Positions 18,856 to 26,379 of a stretch of 64,000 nucleotides of DNA are shown here, piece after piece. The notes beneath the pieces are model-generated. The model did no database searches, was not told where the DNA came from, and was given only the letters and a program-made list of their open reading frames with translations. Made by a program: the position numbers and the translations under genes. The stretch is from Rhodobacter maris (GTDB taxonomy: Bacteria; Pseudomonadota; Alphaproteobacteria; Rhodobacterales; Rhodobacteraceae): NCBI RefSeq assembly GCF_900217815.1, contig NZ_OBMT01000003.1, positions 124,001-188,000 of the forward strand, given 5' to 3'. Positions within the stretch are counted from its first letter, which is position 1. Each line of letters opens with the position of its first letter.

Positions 18856-18969
18856 TTCCGGCGCTTTCCTCCTCCTGACGCTGCGGCAAGCATGGCGGGC
18901 CCGTCCCGGTGCTTGCTCCGGCGCGAGCGGCGTGGTTGTCTTGGCAATCGCGCAGCGGGGGAGGGGCGG

Positions 18970-20133
18970 ATGCGACGGAGCTTGCGATTTTTGGGGCGAG
19001 GCCTGCTCGTCATCGTGCTTGTTCTGGGCGCGATTGCGCTGGTCAAGCATCAGGAGATCACCCGGCTCCTGGCGGTTAATGCGCTCTTCTCCGAAGAGCG
19101 AATCGTGACCAATTTTTCGCATATGGACCGGCTTTTCCTGTTCCGGGTGCTCGACCGGGGCACCGGGCCGGTTTCGATGCTGCCTGCGGGCAGGCCCGAA
19201 CCGCTTGCCCCCGAAGTGGAAGACTGGATCGCCGCGCGGGATGTTACTGCGCTGGTGATGCTGCGCGACGGCGCTCTCGTGCATGAAAGCTATTATCGCG
19301 GCACCGGGCCCGAAGATCTGCGCATTTCCTGGTCGATGGCGAAATCGGTGCTTTCGGCCCTGTTCGGCACGCTGCATGACGACGGCACGATCCCCGATCT
19401 AGACCGTCAGGTGACCGAGTTCGTGCCGTCGTTGCGCGGCTCGGCTTACGACGGGGCGACAATTCGCGACGTGCTCACGATGTCCTCGGGCGTGGCCTTC
19501 AACGAAGATTATATGGATTTTTCAAGCGACATCAATCGGATGGGCCGTGTCCTGGCGCTTGGCGGTTCGATGGATGGTTTTGCCGCCTCGCTCAAGACAC
19601 GTGCAAGCGCCCCCGGTACGCATATGCATTACGTCTCGATCGACACCCATGTTCTGGGCATGGTGATTGCCGGTGCCACGGGGCGCGACCCGGTGGATCT
19701 CATGGTCGAGCGGATCATTCAGCCGATGGGCTTCGAGGCCGCGCCGGAGATGCTGCTGGATGGCGAGGGGACGGGTTTCGTGCTCGGCGGGCTCAACATG
19801 CGCACGCGCGATTATGCGCGTATTGGCCAGATGATGTTGCAGCACGGCTTCTGGAACGGGCGTCAGATCGTGCCGGAGGACTGGGTGACCGCCTCGACCG
19901 CGCATCAGGCGGCCGATGGCGCGGGGTATGGATTCCAGTGGTGGGTGCCAAAGGACAGTGCCGCCTTCGGACATGATTTCATGGCACAAGGGATCTATGG
20001 CCAGTTCATTTACGTCAATCCCGCCGCGCAGGTGGTGATTGCCGTCAATGCGGCCGATCGCGGCTTCGATGCGGAGGGCGTGACGGATCAGAACCTTGCG
20101 CTCTTCCGGCGTATGGCGCAGGCTGAGCCCTGA
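18970..20133 (+). CDS. Serine hydrolase, beta-lactamase / NylB-like fold
   Basis: A 387-residue protein with an N-terminal membrane anchor (LLVIVLVLGAIALV) placing the body in the periplasm. The catalytic Ser-x-x-Lys is in SWSMAKSVLS. The second motif appears as MHYVSIDTHVLG, and a glycine-rich GIYGQFIYVNP near the end takes the place of the KTG box. This resembles 6-aminohexanoate-dimer hydrolase and esterase EstB-type members more than true beta-lactamases. Substrate unknown. The ATG at 18970 follows GGGGGAGGGG; an earlier in-frame ATG at 18847 would add a non-signal extension overlapping the tandem repeat. Confidence 0.87.
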   Translation: MRRSLRFLGRGLLVIVLVLGAIALVKHQEITRLLAVNALFSEERIVTNFSHMDRLFLFRVLDRGTGPVSMLPAGRPEPLAPEVEDWIAARDVTALVMLRDGALVHESYYRGTGPEDLRISWSMAKSVLSALFGTLHDDGTIPDLDRQVTEFVPSLRGSAYDGATIRDVLTMSSGVAFNEDYMDFSSDINRMGRVLALGGSMDGFAASLKTRASAPGTHMHYVSIDTHVLGMVIAGATGRDPVDLMVERIIQPMGFEAAPEMLLDGEGTGFVLGGLNMRTRDYARIGQMMLQHGFWNGRQIVPEDWVTASTAHQAADGAGYGFQWWVPKDSAAFGHDFMAQGIYGQFIYVNPAAQVVIAVNAADRGFDAEGVTDQNLALFRRMAQAEP

Positions 20134-20142
20134 GGGAGAGCC

Positions 20143-20511
20143 ATGGAAAAGGACGGATCGGTCAATGTTCTGGGCGGCGCGCTGCAGCCCTGCTCGGTTT
20201 CGCCGATGACCGGGTTCTTCCGCGATGGCGCCTGCAACACCTGTTGGGAAGATCACGGCCTGCACACGGTCTGCGTGGTGCTGACGGCCGAATTCCTCGC
20301 CTGGTCACGCTATATCGGCAATGATCTGACCACGCCGCGCCCCGATCTCGCTTTTCCCGGCCTCAAGCCGGGAGAACGCTGGTGCCTCTGTGCCGGACGG
20401 TTTATGGAAGCGCATGACGAGGGCTGCGCACCGCAGGTGGTGCTTGAGTGCACGCATCGGCGCACGCTCGAAGTGGTGCCCTTCGAGGTGCTCTCGGCCT
20501 ATGCGATCTGA
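20143..20511 (+). CDS. DUF2237 family protein
   Basis: A 122-residue cytosolic protein of PF09996. It has the family pattern NVLGGALQPCSVSPMTGFFRDG, CNTCWEDHGLHTVC, MTAEFL-like VLTAEFLAWS, and WCLCAGRF. The conserved cysteines suggest metal or redox chemistry, but no function is established. It begins 9 bases after the serine hydrolase stop with GAGGGAGAG before the ATG, so the two are probably one operon. Its last 13 bases overlap the 3' end of the convergent epmA. Confidence 0.9.
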   Translation: MEKDGSVNVLGGALQPCSVSPMTGFFRDGACNTCWEDHGLHTVCVVLTAEFLAWSRYIGNDLTTPRPDLAFPGLKPGERWCLCAGRFMEAHDEGCAPQVVLECTHRRTLEVVPFEVLSAYAI

Positions 20512-21548
20512 TCGCTGACCGGGGTCCAGATCACATCGTCGATCCTTGGCGCCGAAGTGGCAAGCATGACGAGCCGGTCAAAGCCCATCGCGATGCCCGA
20601 GGCGGCGGGCATCTGCGCCAGCGCCTGAAGGAAATCCTCGTCGAGCGGGTAACGCTCGCCATAGATCTCTTCCTTCTCGTCCATCTCTGCGCGGAAGCGC
20701 GCGCGCTGGGTTTCAGTATCGGTGAGTTCTCCAAATCCGTTCGCGAGTTCAACCCCACAGGCATAAAGCTCGAAGCGCTCGGCCACGCGGGCATCGTCTG
20801 GCGCGGGGCGGGCCAAAGCGGCCTCGGCGAGCGGATAGCGGTCGAGGATCGTGGCGCGGCCATGGCCCAGATGCGGCTCGACCCGCGAGACGAGCACTTT
20901 CGAGAGCATGAGCGACCAGCTGTCCTCCGCTCCCACCTTGATCCCCGCGGCGCGGCACTGTTTCCGCAACCCCTCGGCATCGGTGATCCCGCCGCAGCCG
21001 CAGGTGGCGAGCAGGTCGATCCCGGCATGGCGTGCGAAAGCCTCCGCGACCGAAAGCCGCTCCGGCGCCGCGAAAGGGTCGCATTCGGCGCCGCGATAGC
21101 GCAGCACCCGGCTTCCCGCGGCCTCGGCGGCAAGGCGCAGCAGCGCCGCGCAATCCGCCATCAAGACCGTGTAATCTGCGCCCGCACGATACCATTCGAG
21201 CATGGTGAATTCGGGGCTGTGCAGCGCGCCGCGCTCGCGGTTGCGCCAGACATGGGCGAAGGCGGCGATCCGGCTCTCGCCCGCGGTGAGCAGCTTCTTC
21301 ATCGCGAATTCGGGCGAGGTGTGCAGGAACATCGGCTGCGGCGCCCCATCGTTGCCGATCGCGGTGGTGGCGAAAGCATGCAGATGCGCCTCGTTGCCGG
21401 GGCTGACCTGCAGCGCCAGAGGGTCGACCTCGAGAAAGCCTTCGGCCTCGAGCCAGCGTCGCAGCGCGGTCTGGATGCGCCCGCGCGCCAGCAGGGCGGG
21501 GCGGCGGTCGGCGTGGCGTTCGGGGCTCCACCAGGGGGTTTGGCTCAT
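20499..21548 (-). CDS. epmA: EF-P lysine ligase EpmA (PoxA/GenX-like)
   Basis: A 349-residue truncated class II lysyl-tRNA synthetase that attaches beta-lysine to elongation factor P. It lacks the tRNA anticodon domain and keeps the catalytic motifs: FLHTSPEFAMKKLL, FRNRERG-type VWRNRERGALHSPEFTMLEWY, and the motif 3 region IAMGFDRLVML. The start at 21548 (MSQTPWWSP) matches the EpmA opening; a further ATG at 21602 is possible. It is divergent from efp, its substrate gene, which strongly supports the assignment. The aminomutase EpmB is not in the window. Confidence 0.92.
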   Translation of the reverse strand: MSQTPWWSPERHADRRPALLARGRIQTALRRWLEAEGFLEVDPLALQVSPGNEAHLHAFATTAIGNDGAPQPMFLHTSPEFAMKKLLTAGESRIAAFAHVWRNRERGALHSPEFTMLEWYRAGADYTVLMADCAALLRLAAEAAGSRVLRYRGAECDPFAAPERLSVAEAFARHAGIDLLATCGCGGITDAEGLRKQCRAAGIKVGAEDSWSLMLSKVLVSRVEPHLGHGRATILDRYPLAEAALARPAPDDARVAERFELYACGVELANGFGELTDTETQRARFRAEMDEKEEIYGERYPLDEDFLQALAQMPAASGIAMGFDRLVMLATSAPRIDDVIWTPVSDQIA

Positions 21549-21644
21549 CTGCAGGGCTTTTTGCTGGAAATCGTGACGGATCTGGTTTAGGCGCTTCGCC
21601 ATCCGGGCGCCAGAGCCTGCTCACGACCATTCAAGGAACTCCAA

Positions 21645-22214
21645 ATGGCCAAAGTCATCGCCTCTTCGCTGCGCAAGGGCAATGTCGTCGACATGGACGG
21701 CGTGCTCTACATCGTCCTGACCGCCGAAAACATCCACCCCGGCAAGGGCAACTCGGTGACCCAGGTGGAGATGCGGCGCATTTCGGACGGGGTGAAAGTG
21801 TCGGAACGCTGGCGCACTGTGGACAGCGTCGAGAAGGCGCATGTCGACGAGGAGGAATTCGATTTCCTCTACGAGGATGCGGAGGGCTTCCACTTCATGA
21901 ACCCGCAGACCTATGACCAGATCGCGGTGAGCGAGGATGTGGTGGGCGATGCCAAGGTGCACCTGCGCGACGGCATCCGGGTGTGGATGCTCCTGCATGA
22001 AGGCGTTGCGCTGTCGATGGAACTGCCGCAGAAGGTGACGGTCGAGGTCGAGGAGACCGAGCCGGTGGTGAAGGGGCAGACGGCCTCGTCGAGCTACAAG
22101 CCCGCGCAATGCACCGGCGGCATCCGCGTGATGGTGCCTCCCCATATCGGGGCCGGCACCCGGATCATCATCAACACCGCCGACAATTCCTATGTGGAAC
22201 GCGCCAAGGACTGA
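21645..22214 (+). CDS. efp: Elongation factor P
   Basis: A 189-residue three-domain beta-barrel protein that binds stalled ribosomes and speeds formation of proline-proline peptide bonds. The modified lysine is K34 in [10 protein letters not shown], the expected position for beta-lysylation by the neighbouring EpmA. The C-terminus has the OB-fold pattern [21 protein letters not shown] with the usual [10 protein letters not shown] end. The start ATG follows CAAGGAACT. A terminator follows 27 bases after the stop. Confidence 0.97.
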   Translation: MAKVIASSLRKGNVVDMDGVLYIVLTAENIHPGKGNSVTQVEMRRISDGVKVSERWRTVDSVEKAHVDEEEFDFLYEDAEGFHFMNPQTYDQIAVSEDVVGDAKVHLRDGIRVWMLLHEGVALSMELPQKVTVEVEETEPVVKGQTASSSYKPAQCTGGIRVMVPPHIGAGTRIIINTADNSYVERAKD

Positions 22215-22241
22215 TCCGGACCGCGATCGATGAGATGCCAA

Positions 22242-22264
22242 GGCGCCCCGCGGGGCGCCTTTTG
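22242..22264 (+). terminator. Terminator after efp
   Basis: Self-complementary GGCGCCCC / GGGGCGCC stem followed by TTTTGC. Confidence 0.8.
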
Positions 22265-22297
22265 CATCGGGTGTTTCGCTTCGGCAGGGCCGAAGCG

Positions 22298-22382
22298 ACC
22301 CAGCGGGGGGCTGCCGCCCCCCGCACCCCCTGCTTTCCAGGGGGGGCTGCCCCCCTGGACCCCCGGTGCCTCCGGCCCGGGA
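22298..22382. repeat. GC-rich inverted-repeat element between efp and irr
   Basis: This part of the 305-base efp-irr gap holds runs of G and C with several complementary segments (GGGGGGCTGCCGCCCCCC, then CCAGGGGGG / CCCCCCTGG). The segment ending GGACCCCCGG resembles the hairpin between cbbL and cbbS at 48430. It looks like a dispersed intergenic element; no gene is evident. Confidence 0.5.
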
Positions 22383-22435
22383 CCCTCCGTTTCAGCTTGA
22401 AGATACGGGGGGAAACGAGAGAGCTTTCGTGATGT

Positions 22436-22462
22436 AAAAAAAGCCGGAGGGAATCCTCCGGC
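22436..22462 (-). terminator. Terminator of irr
   Basis: On the minus strand an 8-bp stem (GCCGGAGG / CCTCCGGC) with a 4-base loop is followed by seven T residues, about 57 bases after the irr stop. Confidence 0.88.
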
Positions 22463-22498
22463 CGGTTTCATTCTCTTCTCATTCTCTGGCGGTCGATC

Positions 22499-22540
22499 TC
22501 AGACCTTGCGCAGCCGGACTCAGACCTTGCGCAACCGGAT
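22499..22540. repeat. 21-bp tandem duplication at the 3' end of irr
   Basis: Two adjacent 21-base units differing at two positions. One unit is the last six sense codons and stop of irr; the second copy lies immediately downstream and repeats the stop codon. It has no effect on the protein as read. Confidence 0.75.
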
Positions 22541-22936
22541 CACGACATCGACGCGGCTCACCTCGGTGCCTTCAGGCGCCTTTGGCACCCGCACCAGTTC
22601 CAGCTCGTCATTCGGCGCGTCGGAGATCCGGTTGTCCTCTTCCCAGAAGAAATGCGGATGATCGTCCATGCGGGTGTCAAAATAGCTGCGCCCGGCATCA
22701 ACGGTGATCTCATGCATGATCCCCGCCTCGCAAAACGCCCGCAACGTGTTGTAGACCGTCGCCAGCGAGACCTTTTCACCCGACTCAAGCGCCGAGGCAT
22801 AAAGCCCCTCCGCCGTCACATGGCGATTATGGCCGTCGCCCACCAGAAGCGAGGCGAGCGACATCCTTTGCCGGGTCGGGCGCAAGCCCCCCGCGCTGAG
22901 CCATCTGAGGCCGCGTTCCTGAGCAATCGTTTTCAT
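22520..22936 (-). CDS. irr: Iron response regulator Irr (Fur family)
   Basis: A 138-residue Fur-family regulator, Irr-type by its features. It has the winged-helix segment LRPTRQRMSLASLLVGDGHNRHVTAE, with the conserved PTRQR, then SLATVYNTLRAF, and the metal/haem region MDDHPHFFWEE. Irr controls haem and iron genes in alphaproteobacteria. The N-terminal haem regulatory Cys-Pro motif of Bradyrhizobium Irr is absent, as in many Rhodobacterales. The ATG at 22936 is better placed to its AAGG than the GTG two codons earlier. Divergent from fabA, a common arrangement in this group. Confidence 0.88.
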   Translation of the reverse strand: MKTIAQERGLRWLSAGGLRPTRQRMSLASLLVGDGHNRHVTAEGLYASALESGEKVSLATVYNTLRAFCEAGIMHEITVDAGRSYFDTRMDDHPHFFWEEDNRISDAPNDELELVRVPKAPEGTEVSRVDVVIRLRKV

Positions 22937-23087
22937 CGTCACGAACCTTCGTCTCTTTGGAACTACTATAAGTCAAGGCGGGTCATAAATTCAATGGAAT
23001 TCTGACGCACCCGCTTTAGGGGGGCGGGCCTTGCGCGTCAAGCTTGGGCGGTGATAGAGGGGAGGGGACGAAAAAGGGGGGATGCCG
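22937..23087. promoter_or_regulatory. Divergent region irr / fabA
   Basis: About 150 bases with an AT-rich stretch (TTTGGAACTACTATAAGTC, near 22957-22976) suited to the irr promoter. A GGGGGG run near 23076-23081 acts as the fabA ribosome site. No convincing FadR-, FabR- or Irr-box was identified. Confidence 0.4.
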
Positions 23088-23597
23088 ATGTCAGCCTATC
23101 CGACGAGCTTCGGCAAGGACGATCTGCTCAAATGTGCGCGCGGCGAGCTGTTCGGGCCGGGCAATGCCCAGCTGCCCGCGCCGCCGATGCTGATGATGGA
23201 CCGCATCACCGATATTTCGGCCGATGGGGGCTTGCACGGCAAGGGCCATGTGGTCGCGGAATTCGACATCACCCCCGAGTTGTGGTTTTTTGACTGCCAC
23301 TTCCCCGGCAACCCGATCATGCCCGGCTGCCTTGGCCTTGACGGGCTCTGGCAGCTCACCGGGTTCAACCTCGGCTGGCGCGGCTGGCAAGGGCGCGGCT
23401 ATGCGCTCGGCGTGGGCGAGGTGAAGCTCACCGGCATGGTGCGCCCGGATCGCAAGATGCTCACCTACAAGGTCGACTTCACAAAAGCTTTGCAGACGCG
23501 GCGGCTGACGATGGGCGTTGCCGATGGTATCGTCGAGGCCGATGGTGAGGTGATCTATGTGGTCAAGGACATGAAGGTCGCGCTCTCCGAGAGCTGA
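23088..23597 (+). CDS. fabA: 3-hydroxydecanoyl-ACP dehydratase/isomerase
   Basis: A 169-residue hot-dog-fold enzyme that dehydrates 3-hydroxydecanoyl-ACP and isomerises the trans-2 to the cis-3 double bond, the branch to unsaturated fatty acids. Active-site H71 and D85 sit in [18 protein letters not shown], equivalent to H70 and D84 of E. coli. The opening [16 protein letters not shown] is typical. The second of two ATGs is chosen because it sits 6 bases after the G run. First gene of fabA-fabB-fabI. Confidence 0.97.
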   Translation: MSAYPTSFGKDDLLKCARGELFGPGNAQLPAPPMLMMDRITDISADGGLHGKGHVVAEFDITPELWFFDCHFPGNPIMPGCLGLDGLWQLTGFNLGWRGWQGRGYALGVGEVKLTGMVRPDRKMLTYKVDFTKALQTRRLTMGVADGIVEADGEVIYVVKDMKVALSES

Positions 23598-23620
23598 CCC
23601 CGAACGGACAGGAGGCCCCC

Positions 23621-24850
23621 ATGCGGCGTGTCGTCATTACCGGCCTGGGCATCGTCTCGCCCATCGGCAACAACGCCGAGGAAGTCTCGGCGAGCCTGCG
23701 CGCCTCGCGCTCGGGCATCGTTTTCGCCCCAGACTATGCCGAGCGCGGCTTCCGCAGCCAGGTGCATGGCCTGCCGCAGATCGTGCTTGAGGACCATATC
23801 GACAAGCGCAACCTGCGCTTCATGGGGCGCGGTGCGGCCTATAACTTCCTGGCCATGGAGCAGGCGATCGCCGATTCGGGGCTGGAAGAAGGCGATGTCT
23901 CGAACCCGCGCACCGGCCTGATCATGGGCTCGGGTGGTCCCTCGACCTCGAATTTCTTCGAGGCGCATCAGATCGTCGTGCAGAAGGGCAGCCCCAAGCG
24001 CATGGGTCCGTTCATGGTGACGCGCTGCATGTCGTCCACCAACTCGGCCTGCCTTGCGACGCCGTTCAAGATCAAGGGCGTGAACTATTCGATCACCTCC
24101 GCCTGCTCGACCTCGGCGCATTGCATCGGCAATGGCGTCGAGCAGATCCAGATGGGCAAGCAGGATGTGGTCTTTGCCGGCGGCGGCGAAGAACTGGACT
24201 GGACGCTGTCGTGCCTGTTTGACGCGATGGGCGCGATGTCGTCGAAATACAACGACACGCCGACCACCGCGAGCCGCGCCTTTGACGTGACGCGCGACGG
24301 CTTTGTCATCGCCGGCGGCGGCGGCGTGGTGGTGCTTGAAGAGCTTGAGCATGCCAAGGCGCGCGGCGCGAAGATTTACGCCGAGGTCACCGGCTACGGC
24401 GCCACCTCGGATGGCTATGACATGGTCGCCCCCTCGGGCGAGGGTGGCGAGCGCTCGATGCGTCTGGCGGTGGGCACGCTGCCTGAGGGCCGCAAGGTCT
24501 CCTATATCAACGCCCATGGCACCTCGACCGTGGCGGGCGACGTGACCGAGGTGGAGGCCGTGCGCCGCCTCTTTGGCGAGGGCAATGTGCCGCCGATTTC
24601 CTCGACGAAATCGCTCACCGGGCACTCGCTCGGCGCCACCGGCGTGCATGAAACGATCTATTGCCTGCTGATGATGCAGGGCAAATTCATCACCGGTTCG
24701 GCCAATGTGACCGCGCTGGACCCGGCGATCCGCCCCGAAGAAATCTGCACCGAAACGCGCGAGAATGTTGAATTCGACTCCGTGCTTTCGAACAGCTTCG
24801 GGTTCGGGGGCACCAATGCCTCGCTGGTGATGAGCACCTATCGCGACTGA
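23621..24850 (+). CDS. fabB: 3-oxoacyl-ACP synthase I
   Basis: A 409-residue condensing enzyme that elongates cis-unsaturated acyl-ACPs made by FabA. It carries the Cys-His-His triad: C162 in [11 protein letters not shown], then [11 protein letters not shown] and [12 protein letters not shown]. The C-terminal [14 protein letters not shown] is the usual KAS signature. GGAGG precedes the ATG, 23 bases after fabA. Pairing with fabA identifies it as FabB rather than FabF. Confidence 0.97.
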   Translation: MRRVVITGLGIVSPIGNNAEEVSASLRASRSGIVFAPDYAERGFRSQVHGLPQIVLEDHIDKRNLRFMGRGAAYNFLAMEQAIADSGLEEGDVSNPRTGLIMGSGGPSTSNFFEAHQIVVQKGSPKRMGPFMVTRCMSSTNSACLATPFKIKGVNYSITSACSTSAHCIGNGVEQIQMGKQDVVFAGGGEELDWTLSCLFDAMGAMSSKYNDTPTTASRAFDVTRDGFVIAGGGGVVVLEELEHAKARGAKIYAEVTGYGATSDGYDMVAPSGEGGERSMRLAVGTLPEGRKVSYINAHGTSTVAGDVTEVEAVRRLFGEGNVPPISSTKSLTGHSLGATGVHETIYCLLMMQGKFITGSANVTALDPAIRPEEICTETRENVEFDSVLSNSFGFGGTNASLVMSTYRD

Positions 24851-24865
24851 GCTTGAAGGGCACCG

Positions 24866-25654
24866 ATGGCGGATTTGATGAAGGGCAAGCGCGGGCTTGT
24901 CATGGGTGTTGCCAATGAGCGCTCGATCGCCTGGGGCATTGCCTCGGCGCTCGCAGCGGAAGGGGCAGAGCTGGCGTTTTCCTATCAGGGGGAGGCGTTT
25001 GGCAAGCGCGTCGAGCCGCTTGCGGCCTCGGTCGGCTCCACGCTCCTCGTCGATGTCGACGTGAATGACGATGCCTCGATGGACGCGGCCTTCGCGCGGA
25101 TCAAGGACGAATGGGGCAGGCTCGATTTCGTCGTTCATGCCATCGCCTATTCCGACAAGACCGAGCTGACGGGGCGGTTCATCAACACCTCGCGCGAGAA
25201 CTTCAAGAACTCGCTTGCGATCTCCTGCTTCAGCTTCATCGACGTGGCGCGCCGCGCGGCGGAGCTGATGCCCGAGGGCGGCGCGCTGATCACGCTCACC
25301 TATGGCGGCTCGAACCGGGTGACGCCGTTTTACAACGTGATGGGCGTGGCGAAAGCGGCGCTCGAAAGCGCGGTGCGCTACCTTGCCAACGACCTCGGCC
25401 CGCAGGGCATCCGCGTCAATGCGATCTCGCCCGGGCCGATGAAAACGCTCGCGGGCGCGGCCATCGGGGGCGCGCGCAAGACCTTCCGCCATACCGAGGC
25501 AAACAGCCCGATGCGCGCGAATGCCACGCTTGAGAGCATTGGCGGCACGGCCGTTTATCTCTGCTCGGAATATGGCGCCTGCACCACCGGCGATGTGATC
25601 ATGGTCGATTGCGGCTATCACGTTCTGGGCATGCCGCAGCCGGACAATATCTGA
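24866..25654 (+). CDS. fabI: Enoyl-ACP reductase (NADH)
   Basis: A 262-residue short-chain dehydrogenase that reduces trans-2-enoyl-ACP in the last step of the elongation cycle. The opening MKGKRGLVMGVANERSIAWG is the FabI nucleotide-binding pattern. Catalytic Tyr and Lys lie in FYNVMGVAKAALE with the FabI spacing, and ISPGPMKTLAG follows. It starts 15 bases after fabB and ends at a terminator. More than one reductase may exist elsewhere in the genome; this one is the operon copy. Confidence 0.96.
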   Translation: MADLMKGKRGLVMGVANERSIAWGIASALAAEGAELAFSYQGEAFGKRVEPLAASVGSTLLVDVDVNDDASMDAAFARIKDEWGRLDFVVHAIAYSDKTELTGRFINTSRENFKNSLAISCFSFIDVARRAAELMPEGGALITLTYGGSNRVTPFYNVMGVAKAALESAVRYLANDLGPQGIRVNAISPGPMKTLAGAAIGGARKTFRHTEANSPMRANATLESIGGTAVYLCSEYGACTTGDVIMVDCGYHVLGMPQPDNI

Positions 25655-25675
25655 TCTGTCAGATCAAACGGAAAC

Positions 25676-25698
25676 GGGCGCCTTCGGGCGCCCTTTTC
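25676..25698. terminator. Terminator between fabI and the convergent gene
   Basis: A GGGCGC / GCGCCC stem with a CTTCGG loop, then TTTTC. It serves fabI and abuts the stop codon of the convergent gene. Confidence 0.75.
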
Positions 25699-26293
25699 AT
25701 CCGTCTCGATCAAGTTCGCGCAGCGCCCGGCGCAGCTTTGGCGTTTGTTCGCGGAACCCCTCGGCATCGCCGAAATCGCAGAAATTGCCGTAGTAAGGGT
25801 GCACGCCCTTCACCCGGCGCGCATGTTTGATCGGGCACCAATATTGCTCGGTGCGCGCCGCCACCTCGCGGACGTAGGAAATCACCCCGTTGCCATAGCC
25901 GCAGTAGACGCAGTTGATCTTCTGCACGAGGTTCAGATAGGCGAGCATCTGCCGGTCAATCACCACATGCTCGCGCCGCTTCACCTTCGGGATGCCGTAA
26001 ACCGGAAAGCAGACCGCCTGATAAAGGCTGACGAACAGATCAAGCAGCACGAAGGGGATGAAGACGGCATAGATGAAGGGCGCTGTCAGCACCACCATCA
26101 GCCGGGTGCGGCGCAGAAATTGCCACAGCCGCACGCGGGCGAGCCGGTGCGCATCGCGCACGCCCTGATCGAACTCGATCCGCCCTTGCGTGAAGCGGTA
26201 GCGCCATTGCGCCCGGCTTTGCTCCCACGCCTCTTCGACTTGCGCCTCAAGCTCGGCCAGACGCGCCTGCAACTGTTCCAGCCGGTCGGCCAT
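25697..26293 (-). CDS. Conserved membrane protein with CxxC motif, function unknown
   Basis: A 198-residue protein. Residues 1-30 form a likely coiled coil (LEQLQARLAELEAQVEEAWEQ). About residues 65-100 form one or two membrane segments (LMVVLTAPFIYAVFIPFVLLD and following). The C-terminal part has INCVYCGYGNGVISYVREV and WCPIKHA, four cysteines that could bind a metal or form disulfides, then HPYYGNFCDFGD. I recognise this as a conserved bacterial protein of unknown function, not a named domain. It lies downstream of the NADH dehydrogenase on the same strand, 86 bases away. Confidence 0.75.
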   Translation of the reverse strand: MADRLEQLQARLAELEAQVEEAWEQSRAQWRYRFTQGRIEFDQGVRDAHRLARVRLWQFLRRTRLMVVLTAPFIYAVFIPFVLLDLFVSLYQAVCFPVYGIPKVKRREHVVIDRQMLAYLNLVQKINCVYCGYGNGVISYVREVAARTEQYWCPIKHARRVKGVHPYYGNFCDFGDAEGFREQTPKLRRALRELDRDG

Positions 26294-26379
26294 GCCCTTC
26301 TCCTGCGCCAGTGGTTGAGGCGCCCTTTAACGATCTGTCGCGCCGATGACCATGGTCCTCGGCGGCGGTTGCCGTTCGG

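Noticed and set aside
22215-22519. Small gene or RNA in the efp-irr gap
   Set aside because: The sequence consists of two terminators and GC-rich inverted repeats; frames there translate to Pro/Gly/Arg-rich low complexity.
23555-25621. Minus-strand 688-codon frame across fabA-fabB-fabI
   Set aside because: Shadow of three genes with clear active sites.
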